39,191 bases of DNA from T1Sed10-7 sp041685505 (lineage in GTDB: Bacteria > Actinomycetota > Nitriliruptoria > Nitriliruptorales > Nitriliruptoraceae). Positions 9,119-17,071 of this stretch are shown piece by piece. The stretch spans positions 1 to 39,191 of the forward strand of contig JAWLFQ010000014.1 in the NCBI GenBank assembly GCA_041685505.1, in the 5' to 3' direction. The position numbers and the translations under genes are program-made. The notes beneath the pieces are model-generated. The model did not search any database. It saw only the letters and a list, made by a program, of their open reading frames with translations, and was not told the origin of the DNA. Each line of letters opens with the position of its first letter. Within the stretch, counting starts at the first letter, position 1.

Positions 9119-10430
9119 ACGCGCGGTAGGTCCAGGAGCGCCACAGCCACTCGACCGGTCCGAAGCGCATCCACCGCAGCCACAGCGGGCAGACCACCAG
9201 GAGCAACGCCCATGTGCCCGCGACCACCAGCAGCGCGCCCGTGGCCGTCCATTCGCCGTAGGTGCCGAAGCCGACGAAGACGATCGTGGCGACCAGGCTC
9301 TGGGTGAGGTAGGCGGTCAGCGCCATCTGTCCCACGGCGGCCAAGGGCCGCCACACCCCCAGTCGGAGGGCCAGAAGGCTCAGACCGGCGAGGTAGCCGA
9401 CGGCCAGCAGCGGTGCTGCCAGCAGCTGGGCCGGCGCGGTCGCGATCTCCACCCAGGTCAGCCCCAGCTCGCCGGTGGTGCCCGTCGCGGCGCCGACGGG
9501 CCCGACCACGCCCAGGATCAGGTTGGCGGGCAGCCCGATCAGCAGTCCGGCCGCCGCCAGTCGGCGCAGCAGGGATCGGTGGCCGCCCGGGTCGAGGGCG
9601 AGGCCCGAGCGCATCGCCGCGAAGCCCAGCAGGAACAGCGCCAACAGCCACGGCAGCGTGACCAGGGTGCCACTCTGCACCAGCAGGGCCTCGAAGGCCC
9701 GGGCGGAGAGCACCTCACCGAGGGAGCCCTCGGTGTAGGCGGCGATCGCCGCGTCACGGCGGCCGTCGAAGAACCCACCCATCGCGTCGCTGAAGGGATC
9801 CTCCACCGCGCTGTCGGGCATCAGGTTCTGCGCCCCGGCGGCCAGCGCCGCCAGCGCCGTGGTCGCCACGGTGAGCAGCGCGATGAGCCCGCCCGCCCAC
9901 CACAGGGCGGTACGGGGCTGCACCTCCACGAAGACAAGGAGGACGAACCCGGTGAGCGCGTAGGCGAACAGCACGTCCCCGGGGAAGAGCAGCAGCATGT
10001 GCGCGAGACCGAAGACCGCCAGGAGCGTGTAGCGCCGCGCGAGCAGGCGGTGCGGCGACCACCCACGAGAGCGGGCCTTCGTGGCCAGCAGCCCCGCGCC
10101 GACCCCGAACAGCATCGCGAAGCTCGAGATGAACTTGCCCGAGGCGAGCCAGCCGACGGCGAAGCCGGTGACGCGGTCCGAGGTGCTGTTCGGCTGTGGC
10201 AGGACCCCGGCGAGGGCGTCGAACAGCGCCGGTCCGCGCATCAGTTCGATGTTGACCAGCAGGATCCCGAGCAGGGCGAACCCGCGCAGCAGATCGAGGA
10301 TCGGTTCCCGTTGGGAAGCGGGGGTCGGGCCCGGTGGAGCGCTCGGGGCCACGGGCGGTGGCCGGGGGATGGAGGGTGGCGGTCCTGGCGGGCCGTCAGG
10401 AGGCGGCGGTGGGCCCGGGGGTGGGCTCAC
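9099..10430 (-). CDS. DUF418 (YeiB-like) multi-pass membrane protein
   Basis: 443 residues. A Pro-rich cytoplasmic leader of about 40 residues is followed by RILDLLRGFALLGILLVN-like sequence, the signature opening of the YeiB/DUF418 group, then about nine or ten hydrophobic segments. The C-terminal DUF418 block is recognisable: VGQMALTAYLTQSL and RFGPVEWLWRSWTY. The biochemical role of this family is not settled; it is related in outline to membrane acyltransferases. The GTG start at 10430 overlaps the upstream HIT stop (GTGA at 10427-10430), so both are probably translated together. The gene converges on ackA across a palindromic spacer, and its last codons are duplicated in a 37-bp repeat. 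Confidence 0.88.
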   Translation of the reverse strand: MSPPPGPPPPPDGPPGPPPSIPRPPPVAPSAPPGPTPASQREPILDLLRGFALLGILLVNIELMRGPALFDALAGVLPQPNSTSDRVTGFAVGWLASGKFISSFAMLFGVGAGLLATKARSRGWSPHRLLARRYTLLAVFGLAHMLLLFPGDVLFAYALTGFVLLVFVEVQPRTALWWAGGLIALLTVATTALAALAAGAQNLMPDSAVEDPFSDAMGGFFDGRRDAAIAAYTEGSLGEVLSARAFEALLVQSGTLVTLPWLLALFLLGFAAMRSGLALDPGGHRSLLRRLAAAGLLIGLPANLILGVVGPVGAATGTTGELGLTWVEIATAPAQLLAAPLLAVGYLAGLSLLALRLGVWRPLAAVGQMALTAYLTQSLVATIVFVGFGTYGEWTATGALLVVAGTWALLLVVCPLWLRWMRFGPVEWLWRSWTYRAWQPLRR

Positions 10431-10849
10431 CCCACGTGCTCGTCATGGCCTCGCGCACGCAGCGACGCGCGCAGCCGCTGCGCGGCGTCCTCGAGCGCCG
10501 CGGGGTCAGGATCGTCGTCGGCCCGGGCGAAGTCGAGATCGGCGAGCTCGCGCAACGCCGCCACGTGCACGTGGCAGTGGGGGACCTCGAAGCCGGCGAT
10601 CGCGGTACCGACCCGTGGCGGCTCGAAGGCGTCCTGGATCGCCTGGCCGACGAAGCGGGTCACCTCGCTGACGCGCTGCCAGGTCGCCACGTCGAGGTCG
10701 AGCCAGTGGTCCACCTCGACGCGCGGCACCACCAGGGTGTGACCGGGGGAGAGGGGGGCGATGGAGAGGAAGGCCACCACCGTGTCGTCGCGCCACACGA
10801 AGCGGCCGGGCAGCTCGCCCTCGATGATCCGGGTGAACACGGTGGGCAT
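10427..10849 (-). CDS. HIT-family nucleotide hydrolase/transferase
   Basis: 140 residues with the histidine-triad layout. IIEGELPGRFVWRDDTVVAFL at the N-terminus and SPGHTLVVPR lead to the triad itself at residues 91-95 (HCHVH), whose central His is the nucleophile in this family. HIT proteins act on nucleoside phosphoramidates or dinucleoside polyphosphates. A Cys in the second triad position is unusual but tolerated. I chose the ATG at 10849 because AGGAGG sits five bases upstream and the N-terminus fits the family. The frame remains open further upstream through an 18-bp repeat array that would add hexapeptide repeats, which I consider untranslated. The stop overlaps the DUF418 start. Confidence 0.9.
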   Translation of the reverse strand: MPTVFTRIIEGELPGRFVWRDDTVVAFLSIAPLSPGHTLVVPRVEVDHWLDLDVATWQRVSEVTRFVGQAIQDAFEPPRVGTAIAGFEVPHCHVHVAALRELADLDFARADDDPDPAALEDAAQRLRASLRARGHDEHVG

Positions 10850-10860
10850 CGTCGGCCTCC

Positions 10861-10968
10861 TGGTCGCGGCTGCGCCGGTGGTCGCGGCTGCGCCGGTGTT
10901 CGCGGCTGCGCCGGTGGTCGTTGCTGCGCCGGTGGTCGCGGCTGCGCCGGTGGTCGTTGCTGCGCCGG
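10861..10968. repeat. 18-bp minisatellite, six copies
   Basis: Six direct 18-bp units related to TGGTCGCGGCTGCGCCGG, starting at 10861, 10879, 10897, 10915, 10933 and 10951, with variant bases in copies 3, 4 and 6. It lies between tRNA-Gly and the HIT gene, in the HIT leader. The period is a multiple of three and contains no stop, which keeps spurious frames open on both strands. Confidence 0.92.
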
Positions 10969-11039
10969 TTCCCGACCGCGGTGGGCGCCGGGCTGATCGC
11001 ACGGGCGGTGACGGGCGCACCGGCCCCGAGCGACCGTCG

Positions 11040-11110
11040 AGCGGGTGACCGGGATCGAACCGGCACCTCCTGCTTGGAAGGCAGGGGCTCTACCATTGAG
11101 CTACACCCGC
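11040..11110 (-). tRNA. tRNA-Gly (anticodon UCC)
   Basis: On the minus strand the sequence folds as a tRNA. The acceptor arm starts GCGGGTG (5' end at 11110), followed by a D arm with AGCTCAATGGTAGAGC, anticodon stem CTGCC/GGCAG-type pairing with loop CTTCCAA (anticodon at 11076-11078), and a T arm with GGTTCGATCC. The discriminator is U at 11040. CCA is not encoded. A TACGCT -10 candidate lies ten bases upstream. Confidence 0.95.
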
Positions 11111-11120
11111 GGGTGCGCAG

Positions 11121-11126
11121 AGCGTA
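11121..11126 (-). promoter_or_regulatory. Candidate -10 element of tRNA-Gly
   Basis: TACGCT on the minus strand, ten bases before the mature 5' end of tRNA-Gly. The same hexamer occurs at the same distance before tRNA-Pro (11732-11737), which makes it the best-anchored promoter element in the window. Confidence 0.55.
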
Positions 11127-11152
11127 GCGAGCAGTCGGCCGGTGCTGGCCGC

Positions 11153-11158
11153 TAGCGT
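11153..11158 (+). promoter_or_regulatory. Candidate -10 element of the HPF-like gene
   Basis: TAGCGT on the plus strand, 76 bases before the ATG at 11235. Together with the tRNA-Gly -10 it makes a compact divergent promoter region (11121-11158). Confidence 0.4.
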
Positions 11159-11234
11159 GGGTCGACGTGCGCGGGATGCGGTGGGACAGCCGCGACACCG
11201 AAGGCGCACGGTGACGTCCGATCAGGAGCCACGC

Positions 11235-11567
11235 ATGACCACGATCAAGGACCGGTTGCGGATCGTCCCGGAGTTCCGGCCCGACGAGCACGACCGGTAC
11301 CGCGACCTGGTGTTCGGCAACCTGGAGCGGCGCCTGGAGCGGTGGCAGCCGGACCAGGTCGAGCTCGAGCTGTCGGTCAACGAGCGGGACACCAACTCCC
11401 AGCGCACGGTGCTCAACTGCTGGATCTCCGGACTGCCGCAGATCGTGGGGACCTCGACGGAGCAGGACCTCGACAAGGCCGTGGTCGAGGTGCGCAACGA
11501 CGTCCGCCGTCAGGTCAACCGTCTCGTGACCCGGAAGGAGGACGCCCGCAAGCGTGGGGAGCGCTGA
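11235..11567 (+). CDS. Short HPF/RaiA-like ribosome-associated protein
   Basis: 110 residues. The layout fits the single-domain fold of hibernation-promoting factors. Helix 1 (HDRYRDLVFGNLERRLERW) is followed by strands VELELSVNER, QRTVLNCWISG and PQIVGTSTE, then a long helix 2 (DLDKAVVEVRNDVRRQVNRL) and a basic tail (TRKEDARKRGER). In this family the protein binds the 30S decoding region and silences idle ribosomes. The C-terminal dimerisation domain of long HPF is absent. The ATG at 11235 has AGGAG six bases upstream. Family assignment is by pattern and remains moderately uncertain. Confidence 0.6.
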   Translation: MTTIKDRLRIVPEFRPDEHDRYRDLVFGNLERRLERWQPDQVELELSVNERDTNSQRTVLNCWISGLPQIVGTSTEQDLDKAVVEVRNDVRRQVNRLVTRKEDARKRGER

Positions 11568-11644
11568 CCGGCCCGACCCGGCCTACCCGCTGCGGGAAGC
11601 AGGAAGCGGGAAGGAGAGGGGTGAGGATGGTGAGGGCTGAGGAT

Positions 11645-11721
11645 GGTCGGGGTGGCCGGATTCGAACCGGCGGCCCCCTGCTCCCAAAGCAGGTGCGCTA
11701 ACCAAGCTGCGCCACACCCCG
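11645..11721 (-). tRNA. tRNA-Pro (anticodon UGG)
   Basis: On the minus strand the 77-base sequence starts CGGGGTGTGGCGCAG and forms a full cloverleaf. The D arm has TTGGTTAGCGC, the anticodon stem CTGCT/AGCAG carries loop TTTGGGA (anticodon at 11685-11687), the T arm has CCGGTTCGAATCCGG, and the acceptor ends CACCCCG. The discriminator A and the terminal CCA are encoded at 11645-11648, unlike tRNA-Gly in this window. Confidence 0.96.
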
Positions 11722-11731
11722 TGGCGGCGGC

Positions 11732-11737
11732 AGCGTA
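11732..11737 (-). promoter_or_regulatory. Candidate -10 element of tRNA-Pro
   Basis: TACGCT on the minus strand, ten bases before the mature 5' end of tRNA-Pro, the same hexamer and spacing as at tRNA-Gly. Confidence 0.55.
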
Positions 11738-12013
11738 GCCAGCCACGCAGCGCTCTGGCTGCGCACCGGCCGCCCGCTGCCCACCTCCGACCGGTGGCCC
11801 CGGATGGACACCGACGCCCACAGGTGGAACCATCCGCGCTCGACCGTGCCGGGTGCTCCCGCCGTCCCACGCCGTCCCATCCCGTCCCACGACGAACCGC
11901 AGCACCTGTCTCGCCCGCCGCGCACCCGTCGAGGGGTGCCGACCGGCCGCATCCCCGGCGCAACCGGCACGACCTCCCCCTGAACCCACCCACGTACCGA
12001 GGATCCGCCCACC

Positions 12014-13697
12014 GTGAAGACCTCCGTCGAGACGATAGACCCCGTCCAGGTCAAGCTCACCGTCGAGGTCGAGCCCAAGCGCGTCCAGCAGGCCATGAAC
12101 CGCGCCGCCCGTGAGCTCGCACAGCAGGTGGACCTGCCTGGTTTCCGCAAGGGCAAGGTGCCCCGCCGGCTGTTGGAGCAGCGCTTCGGTCAGGGCGTGA
12201 TCGCGCAGACCGCGATGGAGGAGGCCCTCAACGAGTACTACGGCGAGGCGCTGCAGGCCGAGGACATCGATCCCGTCGCCCAACCGGAGGTCGACGTCGA
12301 CACCTTCGACGAGGCCGAAGGCTGCGTCTTCACCGCCACCATCCAGGTCCGGCCCACCTTCGATCCGCCGGACCACACGGGGATCTCGGTCACCTTCCCC
12401 GAGTGGGACGTCGACGAGGACGAGGTCGACGACCAGCTCAGCTCGATGCGGGAGCGCTTCGCCGAGGTCGACGAGGTGGAACGTGCCGCCCAGGAGGGCG
12501 ATCTGGTCACCCTCGACCTCGAGGTGGAGGTGGACGGGCAGGTGCTCGAGGACGCCACCGTCGAGGACGCCCTCTACGAGGTCGGCTCCGGTGGCGTCAC
12601 CCCCAAGCTCGACGAGGAGGCCATCGGCAAGGAGGCCGGGGACACCTTCAGCTACGACGACGAGCTGCCCGAGGACTACCCGGTGCACGGCGGCGCGGAG
12701 GCCACCTTCCACGTCACCGTCAAGGACGTGCGGGAGAAGACCCTGCCCGATCTCGACGATGACTTCGCGACCTCCGCCTCGGAGTTCGACACCATCGAGG
12801 AGCTGCGCACCGACCTGCGTCACTCCCTGCAGCGTCGCAAGGTCGAGCAGGCGCAGCACGAGCTCCGTGGCCGCATCCTGGAGGCCTACCTCGCCCGGGT
12901 CGACGTGCCGCTGCCACCGGCGCTGATCGATGCCGAGGTGGAGAGCCGGACCCACGACCTGGAGCACCAGGCCGAGCGCTTCGGGATGAGCGTCACGCAG
13001 CTGCTCGAGGCCCAGGGGATGACGCCCGAGGAGCACGAGGAGCAGATCCGCAGCCAGGCCGAGGGCTCGGTCAAGGCCCAGCTGGTGCTGGACGCCCTGG
13101 CCCGTGAGATCGAGCCCGACCTCGCGCCCGCCGATATCGACGCGGAGATCGTCCGCCACGCCGAGGCCAACGGTGTGCCGCCGGACGAGATCGCCCGGAT
13201 CGTGCAGGAGCAGGGCTCCCTGCCGGCGCTGATCGGCGACATCGTACGGCGCAAGACGATCGACGAGATCGTGGCCGCTGCCGAGGTGGAGGGCGGTCCG
13301 AGCGAGGAGGAACTGATCGAGCTCGGCCTCGCCGAGGACCCGGAGGCCGCCGCCGAGGGGCAGGACGCCGCGGGGCCGGACGCCGAGGGGCAGGNNNNNN
13401 NNNNNNNNNNNNNNNNNNNNNNNNNNNNNNNNNNNNNNNNNNNNNNNNNNNNNNNNNNNNNNNNNNNNNNNNNNNNNNNNNNNNNNNNNNNNNNTCGAGC
13501 TCGGCCTCGCCGAGGACCCGGAGGCCGCCGCCGAGGGGCAGGACGCCGCGGGGCCGGACGCCGAGGGGCAGGACGCCGCGGGGCCGGACGCCGCGGGGCC
13601 GGACGCCGACACCGAGCAGGCGGGCATCATCGTGCCGGGCCAGGAGGACGATGACGACGGCGGCGATCAGGAGCTGATCGTCCCGGGCCGGGACTGA
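12014..13697 (+). CDS. tig: Trigger factor (ribosome-bound chaperone and prolyl isomerase), interrupted by an artefactual gap
   Basis: The product binds at the ribosome exit tunnel and shields nascent chains. The N-terminal ribosome-binding signature GFRKGKVP lies near residue 44, followed by an FKBP-type PPIase domain (about 155-245: EGDLVTLDLEVEVDGQ...VGSGG) and the helical chaperone arms to about residue 435. A very acidic tail carries DAAGP/DAEGQ pentapeptide repeats. The 100-N gap at 13395-13494 is flanked by an exact 78-bp repeat (13317-13394 and 13495-13572). Joining 13394 directly to 13573 restores one frame to the TGA at 13695-13697 and gives 501 residues. The GTG at 12014 begins MKTSVETIDPVQVKLTVEVE, a usual trigger-factor start. 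clpP and clpX lie close downstream, separated by a minus-strand gene. Confidence 0.93.
13364..13601. repeat. 15-bp coding repeats in the trigger-factor tail (spans the gap)
   Basis: Units of GACGCCGCGGGGCCG and the variant GACGCCGAGGGGCAG occur at 13364 and 13379 before the gap, and at 13542, 13557, 13572 and 13587 after it. They encode DAAGP or DAEGQ. The first two after the gap are the same physical copies as those before it if the gap is an artefact, leaving four units in all. Confidence 0.85.
13395..13494. other. Assembly gap (100 N), probably an unmerged contig overlap
   Basis: Exactly 100 N. The 78 bases before it (13317-13394) are identical to the 78 bases after it (13495-13572), which is what two contig ends sharing an unmerged overlap look like. 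Removing the gap and one copy makes the reading frame continuous. Confidence 0.9.
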
Positions 13698-13747
13698 GCC
13701 GCCTCTCACCCGCCCGGCACCGCCCCACGCCAACAGCGACACGACGC

Positions 13748-13783
13748 ACCGCAGCCCCGGACCTGGAGGTCCGGGGCTGCGGT
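13748..13783. terminator. Strong bidirectional terminator hairpin
   Basis: A perfect 16-bp stem: ACCGCAGCCCCGGACC at 13748-13763 pairs with 13768-13783 around a TGGA loop. It stands between the convergent trigger-factor and lipoprotein genes. There is no T-tract, which is common for actinobacterial terminators. Confidence 0.85.
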
Positions 13784-13831
13784 GTCATCACCCCTGGCGC
13801 CGCCGGTGAAGCTCGGCTCGGTGCGGTGGGC

Positions 13832-14641
13832 TCACGGTCCGGTCGGCAGCGGTGCCACCGGCTCGCTGTCGGGGTCGAACCCGGCCACCTCGAGCAGCTG
13901 CTCCGCGATGCCGTCGTCGAAGTCGTCGCTGTCGGCGGTGTAGTTGAACAGCGCCAGCGCACCGTCCTCACGTTCGGCGATGATGGACACCTCCGAGATG
14001 GTGGTGTCGATCTCGCCCTGCTGGAAGGGCAGATCGAGGTAGCGCAGCTCCACGGCGCGCTCGGCGCCGGTCACCTCGACCTGCTGGTCGACCACCGGTT
14101 CCTCCTCGACCGACTCACGGGCGTCCGCGACGACCTGGTCGAAGTCCACGCCCTCGGGCAGCGCGTCGGGCAGCAGGACCTGTGCGGCGATCTGTTGGAG
14201 GCCTTCGGGGGCCGAGGCGACGCTGATGCCCTGCGCGAAGGCCATCGGGTCGAAGCTCCATCCCTCGGGCGCCGGCACGATCAGCCCGTTGGCCGCGAGC
14301 ACGCCGTCGGCGACCAGCTCGTTGGGGTCCTCCAGATCGGCGAGCGGGTCCTCGCCCGCATCCTCACCCGCGTCCTCGCCCCCGTCCTCGCCATCCAGGG
14401 TCTCGTCGGTCTCGCCGAGCTCATCGGTCTCCCCGAGCTCGTCGGTCTCCTCGGTCCCATCGACCTCGTCGTCCTCGGCGGGTGGCGCGTCATCCGCTCC
14501 GTCGCCGCACGCGGCGAGCAGCAGGGCGGTCGCCGCGCCCACCAGCAACAGGCGCCCGCGGGCGCGCGGGCGGCGCTGCGGTGGGGGTGTCGTCGCGCGC
14601 GTCGCGGGGCCGGTGGTGCTGTGCGGTGGGTGGTGTCGCAC
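13832..14641 (-). CDS. Secreted lipoprotein with acidic repeat linker, function unknown
   Basis: 269 residues. A long Arg-rich N-region and hydrophobic core end in the lipobox LLAAC with Cys45, so the mature protein should be lipid-anchored outside the membrane. A disordered acidic linker follows (about 50-105) containing ELGETDELGETDE and GEDAGEDAGED repeats. A folded domain of about 160 residues (VPAPEGWSFDPMAFAQG ... FNYTADSDDFDDGIAEQLL) resembles in outline the PsbP/LpqN-like actinobacterial lipoprotein domains, but I cannot assign it firmly. The GTG at 14641 has GAGGAG five bases upstream. It is transcribed away from clpP and converges on tig. Confidence 0.82.
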   Translation of the reverse strand: MRHHPPHSTTGPATRATTPPPQRRPRARGRLLLVGAATALLLAACGDGADDAPPAEDDEVDGTEETDELGETDELGETDETLDGEDGGEDAGEDAGEDPLADLEDPNELVADGVLAANGLIVPAPEGWSFDPMAFAQGISVASAPEGLQQIAAQVLLPDALPEGVDFDQVVADARESVEEEPVVDQQVEVTGAERAVELRYLDLPFQQGEIDTTISEVSIIAEREDGALALFNYTADSDDFDDGIAEQLLEVAGFDPDSEPVAPLPTGP

Positions 14642-14667
14642 CTGAACTCCTCATCAGTGGAGCACCG

Positions 14668-14673
14668 ACGGTA
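14668..14673 (-). promoter_or_regulatory. Candidate -10 element of the lipoprotein gene
   Basis: TACCGT on the minus strand, 26 bases before the GTG at 14641. It belongs to the same hexamer family as the other candidate -10 elements. Confidence 0.38.
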
Positions 14674-14841
14674 CGGGCCGCGCCTGCCGGTGGCGACATC
14701 CAGGGTGCTCGCCCGGCCCCGGCCGAGCCGCGGTGGGGCACGGCGCGGGGCGGGCGCGGGGCGGGCGCGGCGGTTGCGCGGACCCGCTGCTCGCCTTGAG
14801 CGCACGCGACGAAGGCCCGGGGTCAGCTGCGGGCGTATCGG

Positions 14842-14847
14842 TACGCT
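14842..14847 (+). promoter_or_regulatory. Candidate -10 element of clpP
   Basis: TACGCT on the plus strand, 50 bases before the clpP GTG and identical to the tRNA -10 hexamers. Confidence 0.45.
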
Positions 14848-14897
14848 GCCCGGCCCAGGACCGAACGGTCCCGACACCCGAAGATGAAGGATGCGCG

Positions 14898-15557
14898 GTG
14901 GAGCACTCCCCGATGATGCCCGGTGGGTTCGGCCTGCCCTCGCCGGACAACTACGTCGTCCCGACGGTGATCGAGCAGACCAACCGCGGTGAGCGCGCGT
15001 TCGACATCTACTCGCGCCTGCTCCAGCAGCGGATCATCTTCCTCGGCACGCCGGTCAACGACGAGATCGCCAACGTCGTGATGGCGCAGCTGCTCCACCT
15101 CGAGTCGGAGGATCCCGACAAGGACATCGCCCTCTACATCAACTCCCCCGGGGGGTCGATCACCGCGTTGTTCGCGATCTACGACACGATGGAGTTCATC
15201 GGCAACGACGTCTCCACGATCTGCATGGGCCAGGCGGCCTCGGCCGCGGCCGTCCTGCTGGCCGCGGGTACCCCGGGCAAGCGCTTCGCGCTGCCGCACT
15301 CGCGCATCCTGCTCCACCAGCCCTCCGGTGGTGCGGAGGGGCAGTCGGTGGACATCGAGATCCAGGCCAAGGAGATCCTGCGCATGCGGGACCTGCTCAA
15401 CGAGATCCTGGCGGAGAAGACCAACAAGACCCCCGAGCAGGTCGACGCCGACACCGACCGCGACTTCATCCTGGACGCGCAGGCCGCCAAGGACTACGGG
15501 CTGGTGGACGAGATCATCTCCAGCCGCAAGCTCAAGAAGGGTGGTTCTGCCAGCTGA
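14898..15557 (+). CDS. clpP: ATP-dependent Clp protease proteolytic subunit
   Basis: 219 residues from the GTG at 14898, which has GAAGGA six bases upstream. The serine-protease triad is complete with E. coli spacing: Ser115 (GQAASAA), His140 (LLHQP) and Asp189 (DTDRD). YINSPGGSI near residue 80 forms the oxyanion-hole region. ClpP assembles as a double heptameric barrel and degrades proteins fed by ClpX or ClpC. Many actinobacteria carry two adjacent clpP genes; only one is present here. The N-terminal MEHSPMMPGGFGLPSPDNY segment may be a processed propeptide. clpX follows after 201 bases that contain their own candidate -10, so it may also be transcribed separately. Confidence 0.96.
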   Translation: MEHSPMMPGGFGLPSPDNYVVPTVIEQTNRGERAFDIYSRLLQQRIIFLGTPVNDEIANVVMAQLLHLESEDPDKDIALYINSPGGSITALFAIYDTMEFIGNDVSTICMGQAASAAAVLLAAGTPGKRFALPHSRILLHQPSGGAEGQSVDIEIQAKEILRMRDLLNEILAEKTNKTPEQVDADTDRDFILDAQAAKDYGLVDEIISSRKLKKGGSAS

Positions 15558-15639
15558 CCGGGTGGCACACCCTGCGCCGGTGCCATCACGCAGCAAGGGA
15601 TCGGCCCGGCATGTGCCGACATCGCGGCCAGCCGTGCCG

Positions 15640-15645
15640 TACCAT
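15640..15645 (+). promoter_or_regulatory. Candidate -10 element of clpX
   Basis: TACCAT on the plus strand, 113 bases before the clpX ATG, in the 201-base clpP-clpX space. Confidence 0.3.
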
Positions 15646-15758
15646 CGTGGGACGCGGAGGAGGCCGCGCCAGCGCGGGAACCTGGTTCCCGGTGCCGGTG
15701 CACAGGCCGCTCCGCCGGTCGGCGCGAGACGTGCAGCGACGAGCGAAGGACCGCGAGG

Positions 15759-17042
15759 ATGGCGAAGTTCGGCGAGGGCGACGCCCTGCTGAAGTGCTCC
15801 TTCTGTGGCAAGTCGCAGAAGCAGGTCAAGAAGCTCATCGCCGGTCCCGGCGTCTACATCTGCGACGAGTGCATCGACCTGTGCAACGAGATCATCGAGG
15901 AGGAGCTCTCCGAGCCGGCCGAGCTCGAGCTCGAGGAGCTGCCCAAGCCCAAGGAGATCTACCGCTACCTCGATGACTACGTGGTCGGGCAGGAGACCGC
16001 CAAGAAGACCCTGGCCGTCGCGGTCTACAACCACTACAAGCGCATCCAGGTCGACACCCGCGCCCCCGGTGCCGCCGAGGACGTGGAGCTGCAGAAGTCC
16101 AACATCCTGCTGCTCGGTCCCACCGGTTCCGGCAAGACGTTGCTGGCGCAGACGCTGGCGAAGCTGCTCAACGTGCCCTTCGCGATCGCCGACGCCACGG
16201 CGCTGACCGAGGCCGGCTACGTCGGTGAGGATGTGGAGAACATCCTGCTCAAGCTGATCCAGGCGGCGGATTTCGACGTCAAGAAGGCCGAGACGGGCAT
16301 CATCTACATCGACGAGGTCGACAAGATCGCCCGCAAGTCCGACAACCCCTCGATCACCCGTGACGTCTCCGGTGAGGGGGTACAGCAGGCGCTGCTGAAG
16401 ATCCTGGAGGGCACCGTCGCGTCCGTGCCACCGCAGGGCGGGCGCAAGCACCCCCACCAGGAGTTCATCCAGATCGACACCAACAACATCCTGTTCGTGT
16501 GCGGCGGCGCCTTCGCCGGGCTCGAGCAGATCGTCGAGCAGCGGCAGGGCCAGCGTGGTGTCGGCTTCGGCTCCGAGGTCACCGCGCGGCGCGACAAGGA
16601 CATCGCGGCGCTGCTCAACGACGTGCTGCCCGAGGACCTGGTGCGCTTCGGGCTGATCCCGGAGTTCATCGGCCGTCTGCCGATCGTCTCCTCCGTGGAG
16701 CCCCTGGACCGTCAGGCGCTGGTGGACATCCTCACCCGTCCGCGCAACGCGCTGACCAAGCAGTACATGCGTTTCTTCGAGTTCGACGGGGTCGAGCTCG
16801 AGTTCGCGACCGAGGCGCTGGAGGAGATCGCGGACCTCGCAGTGCTGCGCGAGACCGGGGCCCGGGGGCTGCGCGCCATCCTGGAGGAGGTGCTGCTCTC
16901 CACGATGTACGAGCTGCCCTCGCGCGATGACGTCGGACGCTGTGTGATCGACGCCGACACCGTCCGCAAGCGCACCAACCCCACCCTGGTACCGCACTCC
17001 AAGCTGCGGCCCGCCGACGAGCCGCAGGAGCGCTCGGCCTGA
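15759..17042 (+). CDS. clpX: Clp protease ATP-binding subunit ClpX
   Basis: 427 residues, full length. The N-terminal C4 zinc domain has Cys13, Cys16, Cys35 and Cys38. The AAA+ module has Walker A GPTGSGKT at 120-127, pore loop GYVGE, Walker B IIYIDEVDK, and the arginine-rich sensor and C-terminal small domain (RETGARGLRAILEEVL). The VGFG segment (QRGVGFGSEV) is the ClpP-binding loop equivalent to IGF. ClpX unfolds tagged substrates and threads them into ClpP. The ATG at 15759 gives the family-standard MAKFGEGDALLKCSFCGKSQ start. Confidence 0.97.
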   Translation: MAKFGEGDALLKCSFCGKSQKQVKKLIAGPGVYICDECIDLCNEIIEEELSEPAELELEELPKPKEIYRYLDDYVVGQETAKKTLAVAVYNHYKRIQVDTRAPGAAEDVELQKSNILLLGPTGSGKTLLAQTLAKLLNVPFAIADATALTEAGYVGEDVENILLKLIQAADFDVKKAETGIIYIDEVDKIARKSDNPSITRDVSGEGVQQALLKILEGTVASVPPQGGRKHPHQEFIQIDTNNILFVCGGAFAGLEQIVEQRQGQRGVGFGSEVTARRDKDIAALLNDVLPEDLVRFGLIPEFIGRLPIVSSVEPLDRQALVDILTRPRNALTKQYMRFFEFDGVELEFATEALEEIADLAVLRETGARGLRAILEEVLLSTMYELPSRDDVGRCVIDADTVRKRTNPTLVPHSKLRPADEPQERSA

Positions 17043-17071
17043 GCCCGGACGCGTCCGCACCCCGCGGGACG

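Noticed and set aside
10761..11048. Plus-strand frame encoding a Pro/Ala/Val hexapeptide-repeat protein
   Set aside because: The repeats come from the 18-bp minisatellite; the frame opposes the HIT gene, has no convincing ribosome binding site and runs into tRNA-Gly.
13495..13697. Separate small gene or true tandem duplication after the trigger-factor gap
   Set aside because: The segment begins with an exact 78-bp copy of the pre-gap sequence and continues the tig frame when collapsed, so it is the tig 3' end.
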